NCBI GenBank assembly: GCA_011524805.1
Contig: WTJO01000113.1
Span: forward strand, 2,497-45,584
DNA: 43,088 bases
Direction: 5' to 3'
DNA from: Alphaproteobacteria bacterium
GTDB lineage: Bacteria > Pseudomonadota > Alphaproteobacteria > Puniceispirillales > Puniceispirillaceae
A program made the translations under genes and the position numbers. The notes below the pieces were generated by a model. That model did not search any database, was not told the origin of the DNA, and saw only the letters and a list, made by a program, of their open reading frames with translations. This document shows, one piece after another, positions 16,227 to 25,590 of the stretch; within the stretch, counting starts at the first letter, position 1, and the number at the start of each line of letters is the position of its first letter.

Positions 16227-16248
16227 GAAAGCATCCTATCTGGCTGGC

Positions 16249-17022
16249 TTAGGCTGTCTCGCCACCATCAACAGAGATAGCCTGACCGGTAATCCCGCTG
16301 GCTGGCTCCGAGCATAAAAAATATACTGCCTCTGTCACTTCCGATGCAGCAAATAGCCGTCTTTGTGGCGAGAAGGCTTCCAGCCTTTTTCTGGCTTCGT
16401 CTTCGGACATGCCTGTTTTTTCTGAAATGCCGGCAATAGAGCGTTCAGTCATTTCAGTATCCAGATAGCCCGGACAGACCGCATTCACCGTGATTTGCGT
16501 TTTTGCCAGTTCCTGTGCGGCTGAGCGCACAAGCCCGATAACGCCGTGCTTGCTAGCGCTATAGGCTGAAATATAGGGATAGCCCTTTTTGCCTGTCATA
16601 GACGATATCGCCACCAGCCTGCCCCAGCTCTGATCTGCGGCCTTTAATCTGGCAACCGCTTCTCTTAAGCATAAAAACACGCCTGTCAGATTTACGCTAA
16701 TCATCTGATTCCATAATGCCATGGAGGTCTGATCAATTGCAGCGGAGGCAGCAATCCCTGCATTGGCAATCACGATAGAGGCTGGTACGCCATCTGCCCC
16801 TACCTGATCAAACAGATGGGCAACTTCGGCTTCATCTGAAATATCTGCCGTGACGGCGGTAATCAGGCTGTGTTTGCTTGCTATGTCTGCAAGGGCTGCT
16901 TCGCGTCTGCCACAGATAAATACCTGATGGCCTGCTGCTGCGAATCTCAGCGCCATATCAGCGCCAACGCCGGAGCTGCCACCTGTAATCACTACTTTTT
17001 TCATCTCGGCTGTTTTCATCAT
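16249..17022 (-). CDS. Short-chain dehydrogenase/reductase
   Basis: A 257-residue classical SDR. The cofactor motif TGGSSGVG is at 13-20, NAG at 87-89, catalytic Ser at 141 and the YSASK active site has Tyr154 and Lys158; the end GQAISVDGGETA is typical. CGRR after the second strand favours NADP(H) use. The sequence suggests a 3-hydroxyacyl or 3-oxoacyl type substrate, but specificity cannot be read. AGGATAAAG lies just before the twin ATG at 17022/17019. A 7-bp-arm inverted repeat lies 22 bp upstream and may control it. The ynjC-like gene ends 79 bp upstream on the same strand. Confidence 0.88.
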   Translation of the reverse strand: MMKTAEMKKVVITGGSSGVGADMALRFAAAGHQVFICGRREAALADIASKHSLITAVTADISDEAEVAHLFDQVGADGVPASIVIANAGIAASAAIDQTSMALWNQMISVNLTGVFLCLREAVARLKAADQSWGRLVAISSMTGKKGYPYISAYSASKHGVIGLVRSAAQELAKTQITVNAVCPGYLDTEMTERSIAGISEKTGMSEDEARKRLEAFSPQRRLFAASEVTEAVYFLCSEPASGITGQAISVDGGETA

Positions 17023-17043
17023 CTTTATCCTGCATATCGCCTA

Positions 17044-17060
17044 TATGATAAAATATCATA
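17044..17060. promoter_or_regulatory. 7-bp inverted repeat upstream of the SDR gene
   Basis: TATGATA (17044-17050), AAA and TATCATA (17054-17060) form a perfect interrupted palindrome, ending 22 bp before the SDR start codon. Each arm resembles a -10 box, so a protein bound here would block the promoter. It is AT-rich and short, so chance is possible. Confidence 0.4.
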
Positions 17061-17101
17061 ATGGCTATAGTCACAAAATCCAGATTATTCCCGCATCTGG
17101 C

Positions 17102-18808
17102 CTATAGTCTGAAAGCAGAAAAACGGCGATAGCGCACTCTTGCCAGCCCCTCGGCAACTATAAAAATTGTCAGCGGCAATAGCATCTGCATAAAGGCCGC
17201 TGCCCCAAGTGTCTGCCTGCCAGCCGCAGAGGCCAGAAGCACAGCTTCTGTTGTCAGTGTCTGGAATCTGCCAAGACCTGCAAAAATTGTTGGCAGATAT
17301 AGCGCTGCACTCACCGCAAAACCAATCGCAAAGGAAATCAGGATGGGCACCCCAAGTATCGGCAGTTTTACACGCCAGAACCGCCCCCATCTATCTGTGC
17401 CAAGCACCATCGCACATTGATCATACCGTATATCAAATTGCCGCCACTGCTCGGACAGGGACAGCATGATATAGGGAAATACAAACAGGCAATGCGCCCA
17501 TAAAATTGAGATAAACACGCCGTCTACCTTGAGCATAATCAGCAAAATCTGAAGCCCGAACAAAAACGCTGTTTGCGGCACCAGTAACGGCAGATAAATC
17601 ATAAATTCACCTGCTGCCGGCACGCTGTTAGGCGCTTTGCTGTGAGGTGAGTGGCCTGAGCCCAGTTCAAGCCAGCAAATCGCCATCACCATTGATAGCG
17701 CAGAGGCCAGCAGTCCCAGCATCAGGCTGTTCATCACCAGCGTTGCAAATAGCCCGCTATTGACCTGCCAACCGCCAAGCCCCCATTTTTGGGGCAGAAA
17801 ATCAGGGAACCGCCAGACATCAGCAAATGCCCATAACAGAGATGATGCCATGCCAGCGATTGCCAGACATACCGGCAACAAACAGATAATCAGCAACCCT
17901 GCCATCAGAAAACGGCGAAACTGTCTCGGACTGCCAAGCCGCCAGCCCTTCCCGACTATCCAGATTACCAGCTTTCCGATCATATGTGAGAGCGCAAACC
18001 AGCCTGCACAGCACAGGATAATCAGACCAAGCTGGCAGATGGCGGCAGCCGAACCGACAAAGCGCTTCATCAGATCAGGATCCTGAAACCAGTGAAAAAT
18101 CATCACGCTGAGAGGCGGCGGCGTGTTCGGTGCCAGAATAATCGCCATATCCACAACCGAAAGCGAAAATACCAGCACAATCAGCACTGATAACCTAAGC
18201 CGGCGTGCGATAAGGGGCTGAATCACAAGAAACCAGCCTGCCAGCCTGCCATAGCCAAGTGCTGCCGAACTTGCCAGATAGCCGCGTACATCAATCTGGC
18301 TGAGGGCGGACAGTCCCATCAGCACAAAAAATGGCAGCTCTTTTGCGATCAGCCCGACAATCAGCATCAGCCCATATTCATCTGGCACAATATTCAGATT
18401 TGGTGGCCTGTCCCAGCCTGTCAGTGCAGGCGATACTGCCCGCACCAGCCAACCGCTAGGCTGTAGCAGAAACATCAGACCAATCGCCACAGTGATATGC
18501 GGCACAGATAATAGGGGCGAGATCAGCCTGAACAGCCAGCGATTTGATTCGGCACCAAACAGGCACGCCAGTAATGTCATCGCCAGAAGATAGGATATGA
18601 TGGTTGCCACAATCCCTGTCCATAGGGACAGGCAGATAGCATGATATATGCCCGGCTGTGCAAATAGCTCAAAAAAAGCATCAGCAGATATTTCGGATCG
18701 CCCTAGAAGCGGAAACACCCCCAAGCCGGGCAGAAAAATACCTGCCAGCCCTGCCAGCACAGGCACTATCAGCACAATCAAAATAGTCAGCCGGACACCA
18801 TTCTGCAT
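17102..18808 (-). CDS. ynjC: YnjC-like ABC transporter permease (two fused permease halves)
   Basis: A 568-residue inner-membrane protein with roughly a dozen hydrophobic segments in two similar halves, each followed by a cytoplasmic loop characteristic of binding-protein-dependent permeases (around ALGYGRLAGWFLVIQPLI and MVLGTDRWGRFWRVKLPIL). This fused layout is shared by ThiP, FbpB and YnjC; the partner binding protein and ATPase match YnjB and YnjD best. The imported substrate of the Ynj family is not established. ATG at 18808 is assumed; GTG at 18817 is in frame. A tiny SD-equipped open frame of four codons (18822-18808) ends in TAATG on this start. It lies 142 bp after ynjB. Confidence 0.85.
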   Translation of the reverse strand: MQNGVRLTILIVLIVPVLAGLAGIFLPGLGVFPLLGRSEISADAFFELFAQPGIYHAICLSLWTGIVATIISYLLAMTLLACLFGAESNRWLFRLISPLLSVPHITVAIGLMFLLQPSGWLVRAVSPALTGWDRPPNLNIVPDEYGLMLIVGLIAKELPFFVLMGLSALSQIDVRGYLASSAALGYGRLAGWFLVIQPLIARRLRLSVLIVLVFSLSVVDMAIILAPNTPPPLSVMIFHWFQDPDLMKRFVGSAAAICQLGLIILCCAGWFALSHMIGKLVIWIVGKGWRLGSPRQFRRFLMAGLLIICLLPVCLAIAGMASSLLWAFADVWRFPDFLPQKWGLGGWQVNSGLFATLVMNSLMLGLLASALSMVMAICWLELGSGHSPHSKAPNSVPAAGEFMIYLPLLVPQTAFLFGLQILLIMLKVDGVFISILWAHCLFVFPYIMLSLSEQWRQFDIRYDQCAMVLGTDRWGRFWRVKLPILGVPILISFAIGFAVSAALYLPTIFAGLGRFQTLTTEAVLLASAAGRQTLGAAAFMQMLLPLTIFIVAEGLARVRYRRFSAFRL

Positions 18809-18881
18809 TAGCCACACATCATCTTGTTATCACCTATAAAGTAATAGGACTGATGGACAGGGCAACTCAAAATGCGGAGCG

Positions 18882-18903
18882 GGCAGGAAGATATTATCCT
18901 GCC
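18882..18903. repeat. Hairpin between ynjB and ynjC
   Basis: GGCAGGA (18882-18888) and TCCTGCC (18897-18903) form a 7-bp GC-rich stem with an 8-base loop in the 142-bp gap between ynjB and ynjC. A second, AT-rich imperfect stem (18921-18943) follows the ynjB stop. Without U-runs these look like processing or partial-attenuation structures rather than full terminators. Confidence 0.4.
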
Positions 18904-18950
18904 ATCACCCACACCCCTGACTATTTTATAGCTGATAAAACAGTTCAGGC

Positions 18951-20228
18951 CTATTGCGCAAAGCGCGCCTGCCATTTTTGTTCTATCAATGTCATCCAGT
19001 CAGGGTGAGGCTCTGCAAGCGCAGGAGATAATTCAGCCTCTGACAGGCTGGCAACGCCGCGCGGCAGGGCATTGAATTGCTGCTTTTGCTGGTCATTAAA
19101 TTTGGCAAATGACAGCACCGTAGGATCTCCCCAAATCTCGGAATTGGCCTTTCTTAGCTGGGCATCAAATGACAGCAGGAAATCTGCAACCAGCATCGCG
19201 CCTTCTGGCGCCGAGGCATTAAAGGGGATAGCCACAAAATGGATATTGGCAAGCGTGCCCTGTTCATGAATATAGCTTCGCACCGTATCAGGCAGAATCT
19301 GCTGCGAGATCGCATTTGAAAATTCCGCCGGATTGAAGGCAAAGGCGATTGTGACCTCGCCATCACCAAGCAGGCGCACCATCTCGGTATAATTGGCCGG
19401 ATAGGTTTTACCGCCACGCCACAAAGACGGAGTGACCTCGTCAAGCCAGTCAAATAGTGGTGCCAGATGCTGATCAGCATCATCTGAAGGAGGTGTCTGG
19501 AAGCGCGCAATATCGTCAGTTGTTTCAAGCAAAATCTGTTTCAGGAAGCTCGAGCCTGTAAAATCAGGCGGACGTGGATAGCTGAACCGCCCCGGATTTG
19601 CCTTGATCCAGTCTTTTAACGCAGCGGCCGAACGCGGAGGCGATGCCAGATAGGCGCTATCATATCCAAATACAAGCTGAGCCCGTCCCCATGGCGATTC
19701 ACGCCCTTCTGTCGGCAGAGCAAAATCTGTAACCAGCCCGGGCAGTGCTTCAGGGTCTGTAAGCTCAAAAGCAGGCAAATCAAATGCCCATTCATCTGTG
19801 CGCAGCAGCCCTTCACGGCTAAGGGTGGCAAAATTCTCACCATTCACCCAGATCAGATCGACAGACCCGCCTGCTGTTTTGCCAGCTACTTTTTCTGCCA
19901 GAATACGTGATACTGCCTCGGCTGTATCTGTCAGTTTCACATGTTCCAGCGTAATGCCATAACGTGCCTTTACCTGTTCTGCCACCCAGCCAATATAGCT
20001 GTTAATATTGGGACTGCCGCCCCATGCATTGAAATAGACGGTCTGGCCTTTGGCGGCCTGTTCCATCTGCTGGGCTGTGCTGGCTGTGGCGACAGAACTC
20101 CACCCTGTCAGACCGCCTAGCAGACCGGCGAGCATCCATAAAATAGCCAGTGCTGTTCTGCCAGCCTGTTGTGTTCTCTGCCATAGATTTATAGCAGGTG
20201 CCAGCCGCAAAAAAGTGAATGCATTCAT
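18951..20228 (-). CDS. ynjB: YnjB-like ABC transporter substrate-binding protein
   Basis: A 425-residue periplasmic binding protein. Residues about 20-50 form a late signal peptide (hydrophobic LAILWMLAGLLGGLTG, then ATAS), after which the mature part starts near VYFNAWGGSPNINSYIGW. DLIWVNGENFATL, PWGRAQLVFGYDSAY and FSYPRPPDFTGSSFLKQILLE are characteristic of the YnjB group. It would capture an unknown small solute for the ynjC permease. ATG at 20228 is fixed by AAGGAGAG seven bases ahead; the frame is open for 57 more codons upstream, but these run into the divergent promoter region and look non-coding. It is divergent from ynjD. Confidence 0.87.
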   Translation of the reverse strand: MNAFTFLRLAPAINLWQRTQQAGRTALAILWMLAGLLGGLTGWSSVATASTAQQMEQAAKGQTVYFNAWGGSPNINSYIGWVAEQVKARYGITLEHVKLTDTAEAVSRILAEKVAGKTAGGSVDLIWVNGENFATLSREGLLRTDEWAFDLPAFELTDPEALPGLVTDFALPTEGRESPWGRAQLVFGYDSAYLASPPRSAAALKDWIKANPGRFSYPRPPDFTGSSFLKQILLETTDDIARFQTPPSDDADQHLAPLFDWLDEVTPSLWRGGKTYPANYTEMVRLLGDGEVTIAFAFNPAEFSNAISQQILPDTVRSYIHEQGTLANIHFVAIPFNASAPEGAMLVADFLLSFDAQLRKANSEIWGDPTVLSFAKFNDQQKQQFNALPRGVASLSEAELSPALAEPHPDWMTLIEQKWQARFAQ

Positions 20229-20402
20229 GATAAATCTCTCCTTCAAACGAGCCATGATGGCATTAATGATAGCTCTAGCATAGGACTTATTTCTTAATAT
20301 AGTGTTAATGCTTTGAATTATGGAAGACGGTAATCTGCACTTGTAAAACAGGCCAAAGATGCGCATAAGCAAACAGGGCATATTGCAACAGAAAGGCATA
20401 TC

Positions 20403-21035
20403 ATGCTGTGTATTTCAGATGCCGGACTTCGCTTTGATGAGACAGTGCTGTGTCAACATCTCAGCTTTGAGATTGCGCCCGCGCAGATAGGGCTGTTAAT
20501 GGCGCCAAGCGGGGCTGGCAAATCTACCTTGCTGAAATGGATTGCCGGCATCAAGGTGGCCGGCCTGACAGCGCATGGCTCGATAACGCTTAACGCAGAG
20601 GCGCTTGATGACAGGCGGGCTGAAGAAAGACATATCGGCTTTCTGTTTCAACAGCCACTATTATTTCCCCATCTGAATGTCGCCCAGAATATCAGCTTTG
20701 GGCTGAAGCCGGAAATAGCCGCCACGGACAGGCGTGCCACCATATCCGATATGCTTGCAAAAGCCGATATGGCAGGATTTGAGGCGCGCGATCCCGAAAC
20801 ACTCTCAGGCGGTCAGCAATCACGGGTAGCGCTGTTGCGCGCCGTGCTGGCCAGCCCTCGCGCATTATTGCTAGATGAGCCCTTTTCCAGTCTGGATGAT
20901 GCCCATAGATCAGATATTCTGTCCTTGCTGACAGATTTTATCACCATGCTTGATATTCCTGTCATTCTGGTTAGCCACGACCCCAGAGACGAGCATCTTG
21001 GCGATCTTATTTCGCTAAAACGAATCTCGTTCTAG
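20403..21035 (+). CDS. ynjD: YnjD-like ABC transporter ATP-binding protein
   Basis: A 210-residue ATPase with Walker A APSGAGKST (34-42), Q-loop at 83-84 in LFQQPLLFPH, signature LSGGQ (134-138), Walker B LLLDEP (155-160) and the switch His in VSHDP. The start LCISDAGLRFDETVLCQHLSF matches YnjD. It should energise the permease at 17102-18808. Unusually, its gene is transcribed away from ynjB and ynjC, across a 174-bp spacer, instead of sitting in one operon as in E. coli. AAAGG precedes the ATG. It is convergent with the FadN-like gene, with 18 bp between them. Confidence 0.9.
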   Translation: MLCISDAGLRFDETVLCQHLSFEIAPAQIGLLMAPSGAGKSTLLKWIAGIKVAGLTAHGSITLNAEALDDRRAEERHIGFLFQQPLLFPHLNVAQNISFGLKPEIAATDRRATISDMLAKADMAGFEARDPETLSGGQQSRVALLRAVLASPRALLLDEPFSSLDDAHRSDILSLLTDFITMLDIPVILVSHDPRDEHLGDLISLKRISF

Positions 21036-21053
21036 GCCATTTTCACAATCTGG

Positions 21054-23381
21054 CTAATTCCGCAAACTGCCTTTTCCGGCAAGCATATAATTGATTCTAT
21101 CTGCTGTCGGAGCCGTGCGGGCAAGATTGAGAAAGGCGCGGCGTTCACGATCATAGAGAATCTGCTCATCACAAGCTGTATCCTCTGGATTATCTGCAAC
21201 AATGATAGAGGCAATTGCCATGGCAACCACCTTGTCATGCGCAAAGAACTGACCGTTACTGATACCCTCATCCATAAAGTCGGACATTTTTTCAAGCAGG
21301 CTGGTTGAGGCAAGTTGCGGGGCTGGCGGGGCTGGTGGCTGATAGTCCGGAGCAAGCCTGCCAATCATCTCTATTGCGCTGGCAAGCAGCCTGTCCCTGT
21401 TCATCACCGTGCTGTCATGACTGTCTCTGAAATACTGGAAACGGGCGGCAAGCTGCGGAGATGTGCCTGTCGCTGCATAGCCAATTTGCATCCATGTTTT
21501 CCATGCTGCCTCATCCCAGTCAGATGTGGCCTGATACCAGCGTAAATAGCTTTCCTTAACACCGCCGCCAGAGGGCACAACCCCTACACCTGCCTCGACC
21601 AGACCCAGCGTGCAGTTGGTATGCACCACTAGCCTGTCGCAATGCATCAGCACCTCAAACCCGCCCCCTGCGGCAAGGCCGGATGCGGCACCAACCACCG
21701 GCACAGGACAGTATTTTAGCTGTTTTACGGCCTGCTGGAAACGAGCGAGAAAGCTATCCATTTCGATAAATTGCCGTGTTAAGATCAGATGCTGGAAATG
21801 GGTTAGATCAACACCGGCGGAAAAATGCTGGGCATCATTATGAATGATAATCCCTGAGCCGTGATGTTCAGCGGCAAAGCTGACCATCTCCATAGAGGCA
21901 TCGTTTAGCGCATTTGCCTTGCTGTGAAATTCAACCAGCCTGAGATCATTTTCCAGCGCATAGACGCTTGCTGCATCATTACCGGCCAGCTTTCTGGTAT
22001 ATTGGCGCATCATCGAAAAACGCATCGCCCCATCAGGCAAGCTGACAGGCTGATAGCCAGAAGACACAATATCAACCAGCAAACTGTCTGATGTAGCTTT
22101 ATAATAGGGCGAGGTGCGTTCTGTCAGCTGGTGCGGCAATGTCATATCCGCCTCATCTGCCATCTGAGCCAGCCGTTCCAGCCCGATAGCATCAATCAGC
22201 TCAAACGGCCCTCTTAGCCAGTTAAAGCCCAGCTTCATCGCATCATCTATATCCTGAGGTGAGCTGGTAATATCAGGCAGTAACGAGGCCGCATAGCCAA
22301 GGATGCCGACCAGCACTTTTCTGGCAAATTTACCTTCTGCCGAGCTATCATCCAGAATAGGGTCAAGCGGTTCCAGCTGTCTTGCCGCCGCCTCTGCCGA
22401 GGCATGCACAGGCGCTGGTAGTTCTGTCATCACCTCGCGCCAGCTATGGCCATCGCCGCCCTGTTCGATAATCCGCACCTGTCGCGCGCCCGCATCATCA
22501 TCACGATAAAAGCCGCAGCCCGATTTATTGCCAAAATCCCCTGCCGCTATCATCTGACGCATAATTTCAGGGTCATTGCCAACTGCATGAAACGCATCAT
22601 CTGGCGGCAGGATAGATCTCAGCGAACTTGCCACATCACTCATCAAATCAATGCCGATCAGATCATATAAACCGAAAATACCCGTCTTTGGAATCCCGAA
22701 CGGACGGCCAATATAGCTATCTGCAACATCTATCGCTATCTGCGCATCAATAGCATTATGCAGGGCGAATTGCAGGGCAAATACCCCTACCCTGTTGCCC
22801 AGAAATCCGGGCGTATCTGCACAGCGCACAACCCCCTTGCCAAGCACTTCATCATTAAAGCTGGCCAGCCTGTCCATCACCACATCATCTGTGTCCTGCC
22901 CCCGCACCAGCTCAAGCAGGCGCATAAATCGGACAGGATTGAAATAATGGGTGATGGCAAAACGCTGTCTGAATGTCTCCGGCATATCTTCAACCAAAAG
23001 CGATATCGGAATGGTTGAGGTGTTTGAGGTGACGATACAGTCAGTGCCAATGACCTGATGCAGTCTCTTATAAAGCTGTTTTTTGACATCTAGCCGCTCA
23101 ATAACAGCCTCGACAATCCAGTCACAGTGACCAAGCGCATCAAAATCATCTTCAATTGTGCCTGTGCGTATCAATTTGGCGACAGATTTATGCATTAGTT
23201 GCGGCGGGTCGGAAGCCATCAGCCTGTCTACCGCCAGCTCGGCAGGAGATTTTCCGCCTTTATCGCCAGCAGGCAAATCAAGCAACAGCACCGGGTGGCC
23301 GGCATTGGCAATCTGGGCGGCGATACCTGCCCCCATCGTGCCGGCACCTATGACTGCAATTGACGAAAATGAAGATGACAT
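21054..23381 (-). CDS. fadN: FadN-like fused 3-hydroxyacyl-CoA dehydrogenase / enoyl-CoA hydratase
   Basis: A 775-residue fusion with the dehydrogenase first. The NAD motif GAGTMGAG is at 12-19, catalytic His145 and Glu157 lie in FAITHYFNPVRFMRLLELV, the C-terminal dehydrogenase domain begins at DTPGFLGNRVGVF, and a crotonase domain follows from about residue 485 (HFSAGVDL, GAASGLAAGGGFEVLMHCDRL, LGLVEAGVGVVPSGGGVKE). This order is that of Bacillus FadN, not of the hydratase-first FadB/FadJ. It would do two beta-oxidation steps. No thiolase or acyl-CoA dehydrogenase gene is adjacent. AAGGATATGTC precedes the ATG. Confidence 0.9.
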   Translation of the reverse strand: MSSSFSSIAVIGAGTMGAGIAAQIANAGHPVLLLDLPAGDKGGKSPAELAVDRLMASDPPQLMHKSVAKLIRTGTIEDDFDALGHCDWIVEAVIERLDVKKQLYKRLHQVIGTDCIVTSNTSTIPISLLVEDMPETFRQRFAITHYFNPVRFMRLLELVRGQDTDDVVMDRLASFNDEVLGKGVVRCADTPGFLGNRVGVFALQFALHNAIDAQIAIDVADSYIGRPFGIPKTGIFGLYDLIGIDLMSDVASSLRSILPPDDAFHAVGNDPEIMRQMIAAGDFGNKSGCGFYRDDDAGARQVRIIEQGGDGHSWREVMTELPAPVHASAEAAARQLEPLDPILDDSSAEGKFARKVLVGILGYAASLLPDITSSPQDIDDAMKLGFNWLRGPFELIDAIGLERLAQMADEADMTLPHQLTERTSPYYKATSDSLLVDIVSSGYQPVSLPDGAMRFSMMRQYTRKLAGNDAASVYALENDLRLVEFHSKANALNDASMEMVSFAAEHHGSGIIIHNDAQHFSAGVDLTHFQHLILTRQFIEMDSFLARFQQAVKQLKYCPVPVVGAASGLAAGGGFEVLMHCDRLVVHTNCTLGLVEAGVGVVPSGGGVKESYLRWYQATSDWDEAAWKTWMQIGYAATGTSPQLAARFQYFRDSHDSTVMNRDRLLASAIEMIGRLAPDYQPPAPPAPQLASTSLLEKMSDFMDEGISNGQFFAHDKVVAMAIASIIVADNPEDTACDEQILYDRERRAFLNLARTAPTADRINYMLAGKGSLRN

Positions 23382-23427
23382 GACATATCCTTATATTAGG
23401 TAAATGACCTGAAAATGTACGTAGACG

Positions 23428-24231
23428 CTAGTGCGGCAGGAAGGCACGTAATGGAGTATTAACGTCATCAGGATGTTCTGCAGGCAGCATATGGCCTGCC
23501 TTATCCACAATAACCAGCTCGGCATCTGGTATCATGTCTGCCAGCTTCTTGCCAAATTTTACAGGTGTCATTTTATCTGCTCCTGCCAGTATCACCAGCG
23601 TTGGCATGGTAATGTTGGCGGCGGCATCTGCACCTGAGCTATAGTTATTACAGGCTGTTAAATCTACATGCAACGCATCTGTGTGATTGGCGGCCATCAG
23701 CTGCCGGCCAAAGCCAAGATGCGAGAAGCCGGGCTGTGAGTTTTCATGCTTGTGCGCACGCAGCCCATGCCCCCAGCCTGTCATCATCTTAATCGCTGCA
23801 TCCAGCTTATTCTGAGAGGCAGAAACCAGATAGTCATTAACAGGGATAGCCGCCGCACAGCCTATCAGCACCAGCCTGTCAATCCGTTCCGGATGACGGG
23901 CGGCCAGTTCAAGCGCAACCAGCGCGCCCTGCGAATGACCTGCCAGAATAAAATTATCAACCCCTAGTCTGTCAGCAAGGCGCAGAACCCACGCCGCCAT
24001 ATCTTCGATTGACGTCAATGCATCACCTTCGGACAGACCATGTGCCGGAAAATCAGGCGCCACAATATTATAGCCATCATAGGCCAGAAGACGTGTCTGA
24101 AGCACCCATGTCAGATGGCTTTGCCCACTGCCATGCAAAAAGAAAATAAAGGGTCTATCCGGCTGGTGGGCTCTGCCGCCTGTCGCAATATGAATCTGGT
24201 TTCCATCAATAGACTGTTTCACGATGCTCAC
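23428..24231 (-). CDS. Alpha/beta hydrolase
   Basis: A 267-residue alpha/beta-hydrolase. Oxyanion-hole motif HGSGQS (33-38), nucleophile Ser100 in AGHSQGAL, acid Asp in ILAGADKMTPV and catalytic His in DKAGHMLPAEHP are all present, so it should be active on an ester, lactone or thioester. The substrate cannot be inferred. The sequence reads cleanly with no signal peptide. AGGAG seven bases before ATG at 24231 gives a strong start. It follows metY by 29 bp and precedes the FadN-like gene by 46 bp on the same strand, so a three-gene transcript is plausible. Confidence 0.87.
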   Translation of the reverse strand: MSIVKQSIDGNQIHIATGGRAHQPDRPFIFFLHGSGQSHLTWVLQTRLLAYDGYNIVAPDFPAHGLSEGDALTSIEDMAAWVLRLADRLGVDNFILAGHSQGALVALELAARHPERIDRLVLIGCAAAIPVNDYLVSASQNKLDAAIKMMTGWGHGLRAHKHENSQPGFSHLGFGRQLMAANHTDALHVDLTACNNYSSGADAAANITMPTLVILAGADKMTPVKFGKKLADMIPDAELVIVDKAGHMLPAEHPDDVNTPLRAFLPH

Positions 24232-24260
24232 TCCTGATAAATCATGCCGCTACAGAGAGG

Positions 24261-25568
24261 CTAGGTTGCGGGCGCAGTTGCAAGGCGCGAGGCGGCCTTA
24301 AAGCCAATCTCGAAATCAGCCTTGATATCCTCAATATCTTCAAGCCCGACAGATAATCTGATCATATCATCACTCAACCCACCTGATTTCATCGCCTCGG
24401 CATCAATATGGGAATGGGTGGTGCTGGCAGGGTGGATAACAAGCGTTTTGGCGTCACCCACATTGGCAAGATGAGACGAAAGCTGGACAGATTCAATAAA
24501 GGCACGTCCTGCATCACGTCCGCCTTTCACACCAAAGGTGATGATCGAGCCTGCCCCCTTTGGCAATAGCTGTTTTGCCAGCTCATGATCCGGATGAGAC
24601 GGCAATTCAGGATGGCGCACCCACGCAACCTGTTCATGCTCACTCAGAAAAGCAAGCAGCTTGCGGGTATTTTCCATATGGCGCTGCATCCTTAGCCCCA
24701 GCGTTTCCATACCCTGAATAATATGAAATGCATTTGTTGGCGACAGGCAGGGTCCGAAATTATACATTGCCTCTGCTCTGAATTTCGCAGTAAAGGCCGC
24801 AGGGCCAAATTCTTCATGAAAATTTATCCCATCCATCGAATAATGGGGCTGTGCAATGGTCGGGAATTTATCATTCTGGCCCCAGTCGAACCGTCCGCCA
24901 TCAACGACTGCACCGCCAATCGCTACCCCGTGGCCACCAATCCATTTGGTCAGGGAATGAATAATAATATCTACCCCGTGATGACAGGGCTGCATCAGAA
25001 AGGGCGTATTAAAGGTTGCATCAATCATAAGCGGAATACCGGCTTCATGGGCAATCGCGCTAACCCTGTCCACATCCATAATATCAAGCCCCGGATTGCC
25101 GATAATCTCGCCAAAAATCACCTTGGTATTTGGACGAATAGCCGCCTTCATCGCGTCAGGGTCTGAGGCCGAGACAAAACTGGTCTCAATCCCGAAGCGC
25201 GGCAGCGTATATTTCAGCAGATTGACATTGGCACCGTAAAGCTGGGCAGAGGCAACAATATGATCTCCCTGCGAGCATAGCGTCATCAGTGCAGAGGTAA
25301 GTGCCGCCATACCTGAGGCTGTCGCGGTTGCAGCTACTGCATCTTCCAGTGCGGCCAGACGCTGCTCAAGCACCGCCACAGTCGGGTTTGAAATTCGCGT
25401 ATATAAATGCCCGCCAACTTCCATATTATATAGCGCGGCGGCATGACGTGTATCTTTGAACATATAGGATGTTGTCTGGTGAATAGGCACAGCGCGCGAG
25501 CCATGCGCATCATCTGGCCAGTGCCCTGCATGAAGGCTTAATGTATCAAACCTGTAATCATCACTCAT
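24261..25568 (-). CDS. metY: O-acetylhomoserine aminocarboxypropyltransferase
   Basis: A 435-residue PLP enzyme of the Cys/Met metabolism family. It makes homocysteine from O-acetylhomoserine and sulfide for methionine synthesis. The PLP lysine is K208 in IIHSLTKWIGGHG; the substrate-binding YTRISNPTVAVLEQRLAALE and ASGMAAL are intact. The length fits MetY better than the shorter MetB/MetZ enzymes. ATG at 25568 (MSDDYRF), nine bases after AGGAG, is chosen over an in-frame TTG at 25574. The leader shows a direct repeat and an inverted repeat (25591-25659) but no recognisable SAM riboswitch. Confidence 0.94.
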   Translation of the reverse strand: MSDDYRFDTLSLHAGHWPDDAHGSRAVPIHQTTSYMFKDTRHAAALYNMEVGGHLYTRISNPTVAVLEQRLAALEDAVAATATASGMAALTSALMTLCSQGDHIVASAQLYGANVNLLKYTLPRFGIETSFVSASDPDAMKAAIRPNTKVIFGEIIGNPGLDIMDVDRVSAIAHEAGIPLMIDATFNTPFLMQPCHHGVDIIIHSLTKWIGGHGVAIGGAVVDGGRFDWGQNDKFPTIAQPHYSMDGINFHEEFGPAAFTAKFRAEAMYNFGPCLSPTNAFHIIQGMETLGLRMQRHMENTRKLLAFLSEHEQVAWVRHPELPSHPDHELAKQLLPKGAGSIITFGVKGGRDAGRAFIESVQLSSHLANVGDAKTLVIHPASTTHSHIDAEAMKSGGLSDDMIRLSVGLEDIEDIKADFEIGFKAASRLATAPAT

Positions 25569-25590
25569 GATCAATCGCTCCTGTCTGTTC

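Noticed and set aside
20229..20399. A 57-codon N-terminal extension of the ynjB product.
   Set aside because: It would put the signal peptide deep inside the protein. ATG at 20228 has a strong AAGGAGAG site, and the extension covers the divergent promoter region.
17102..21035. Thiamine (ThiBPQ) or ferric-iron (Fbp) transporter.
   Set aside because: The fused permease is compatible, but the binding protein and ATPase match YnjB and YnjD motifs better, and no thiamine or iron genes are nearby.
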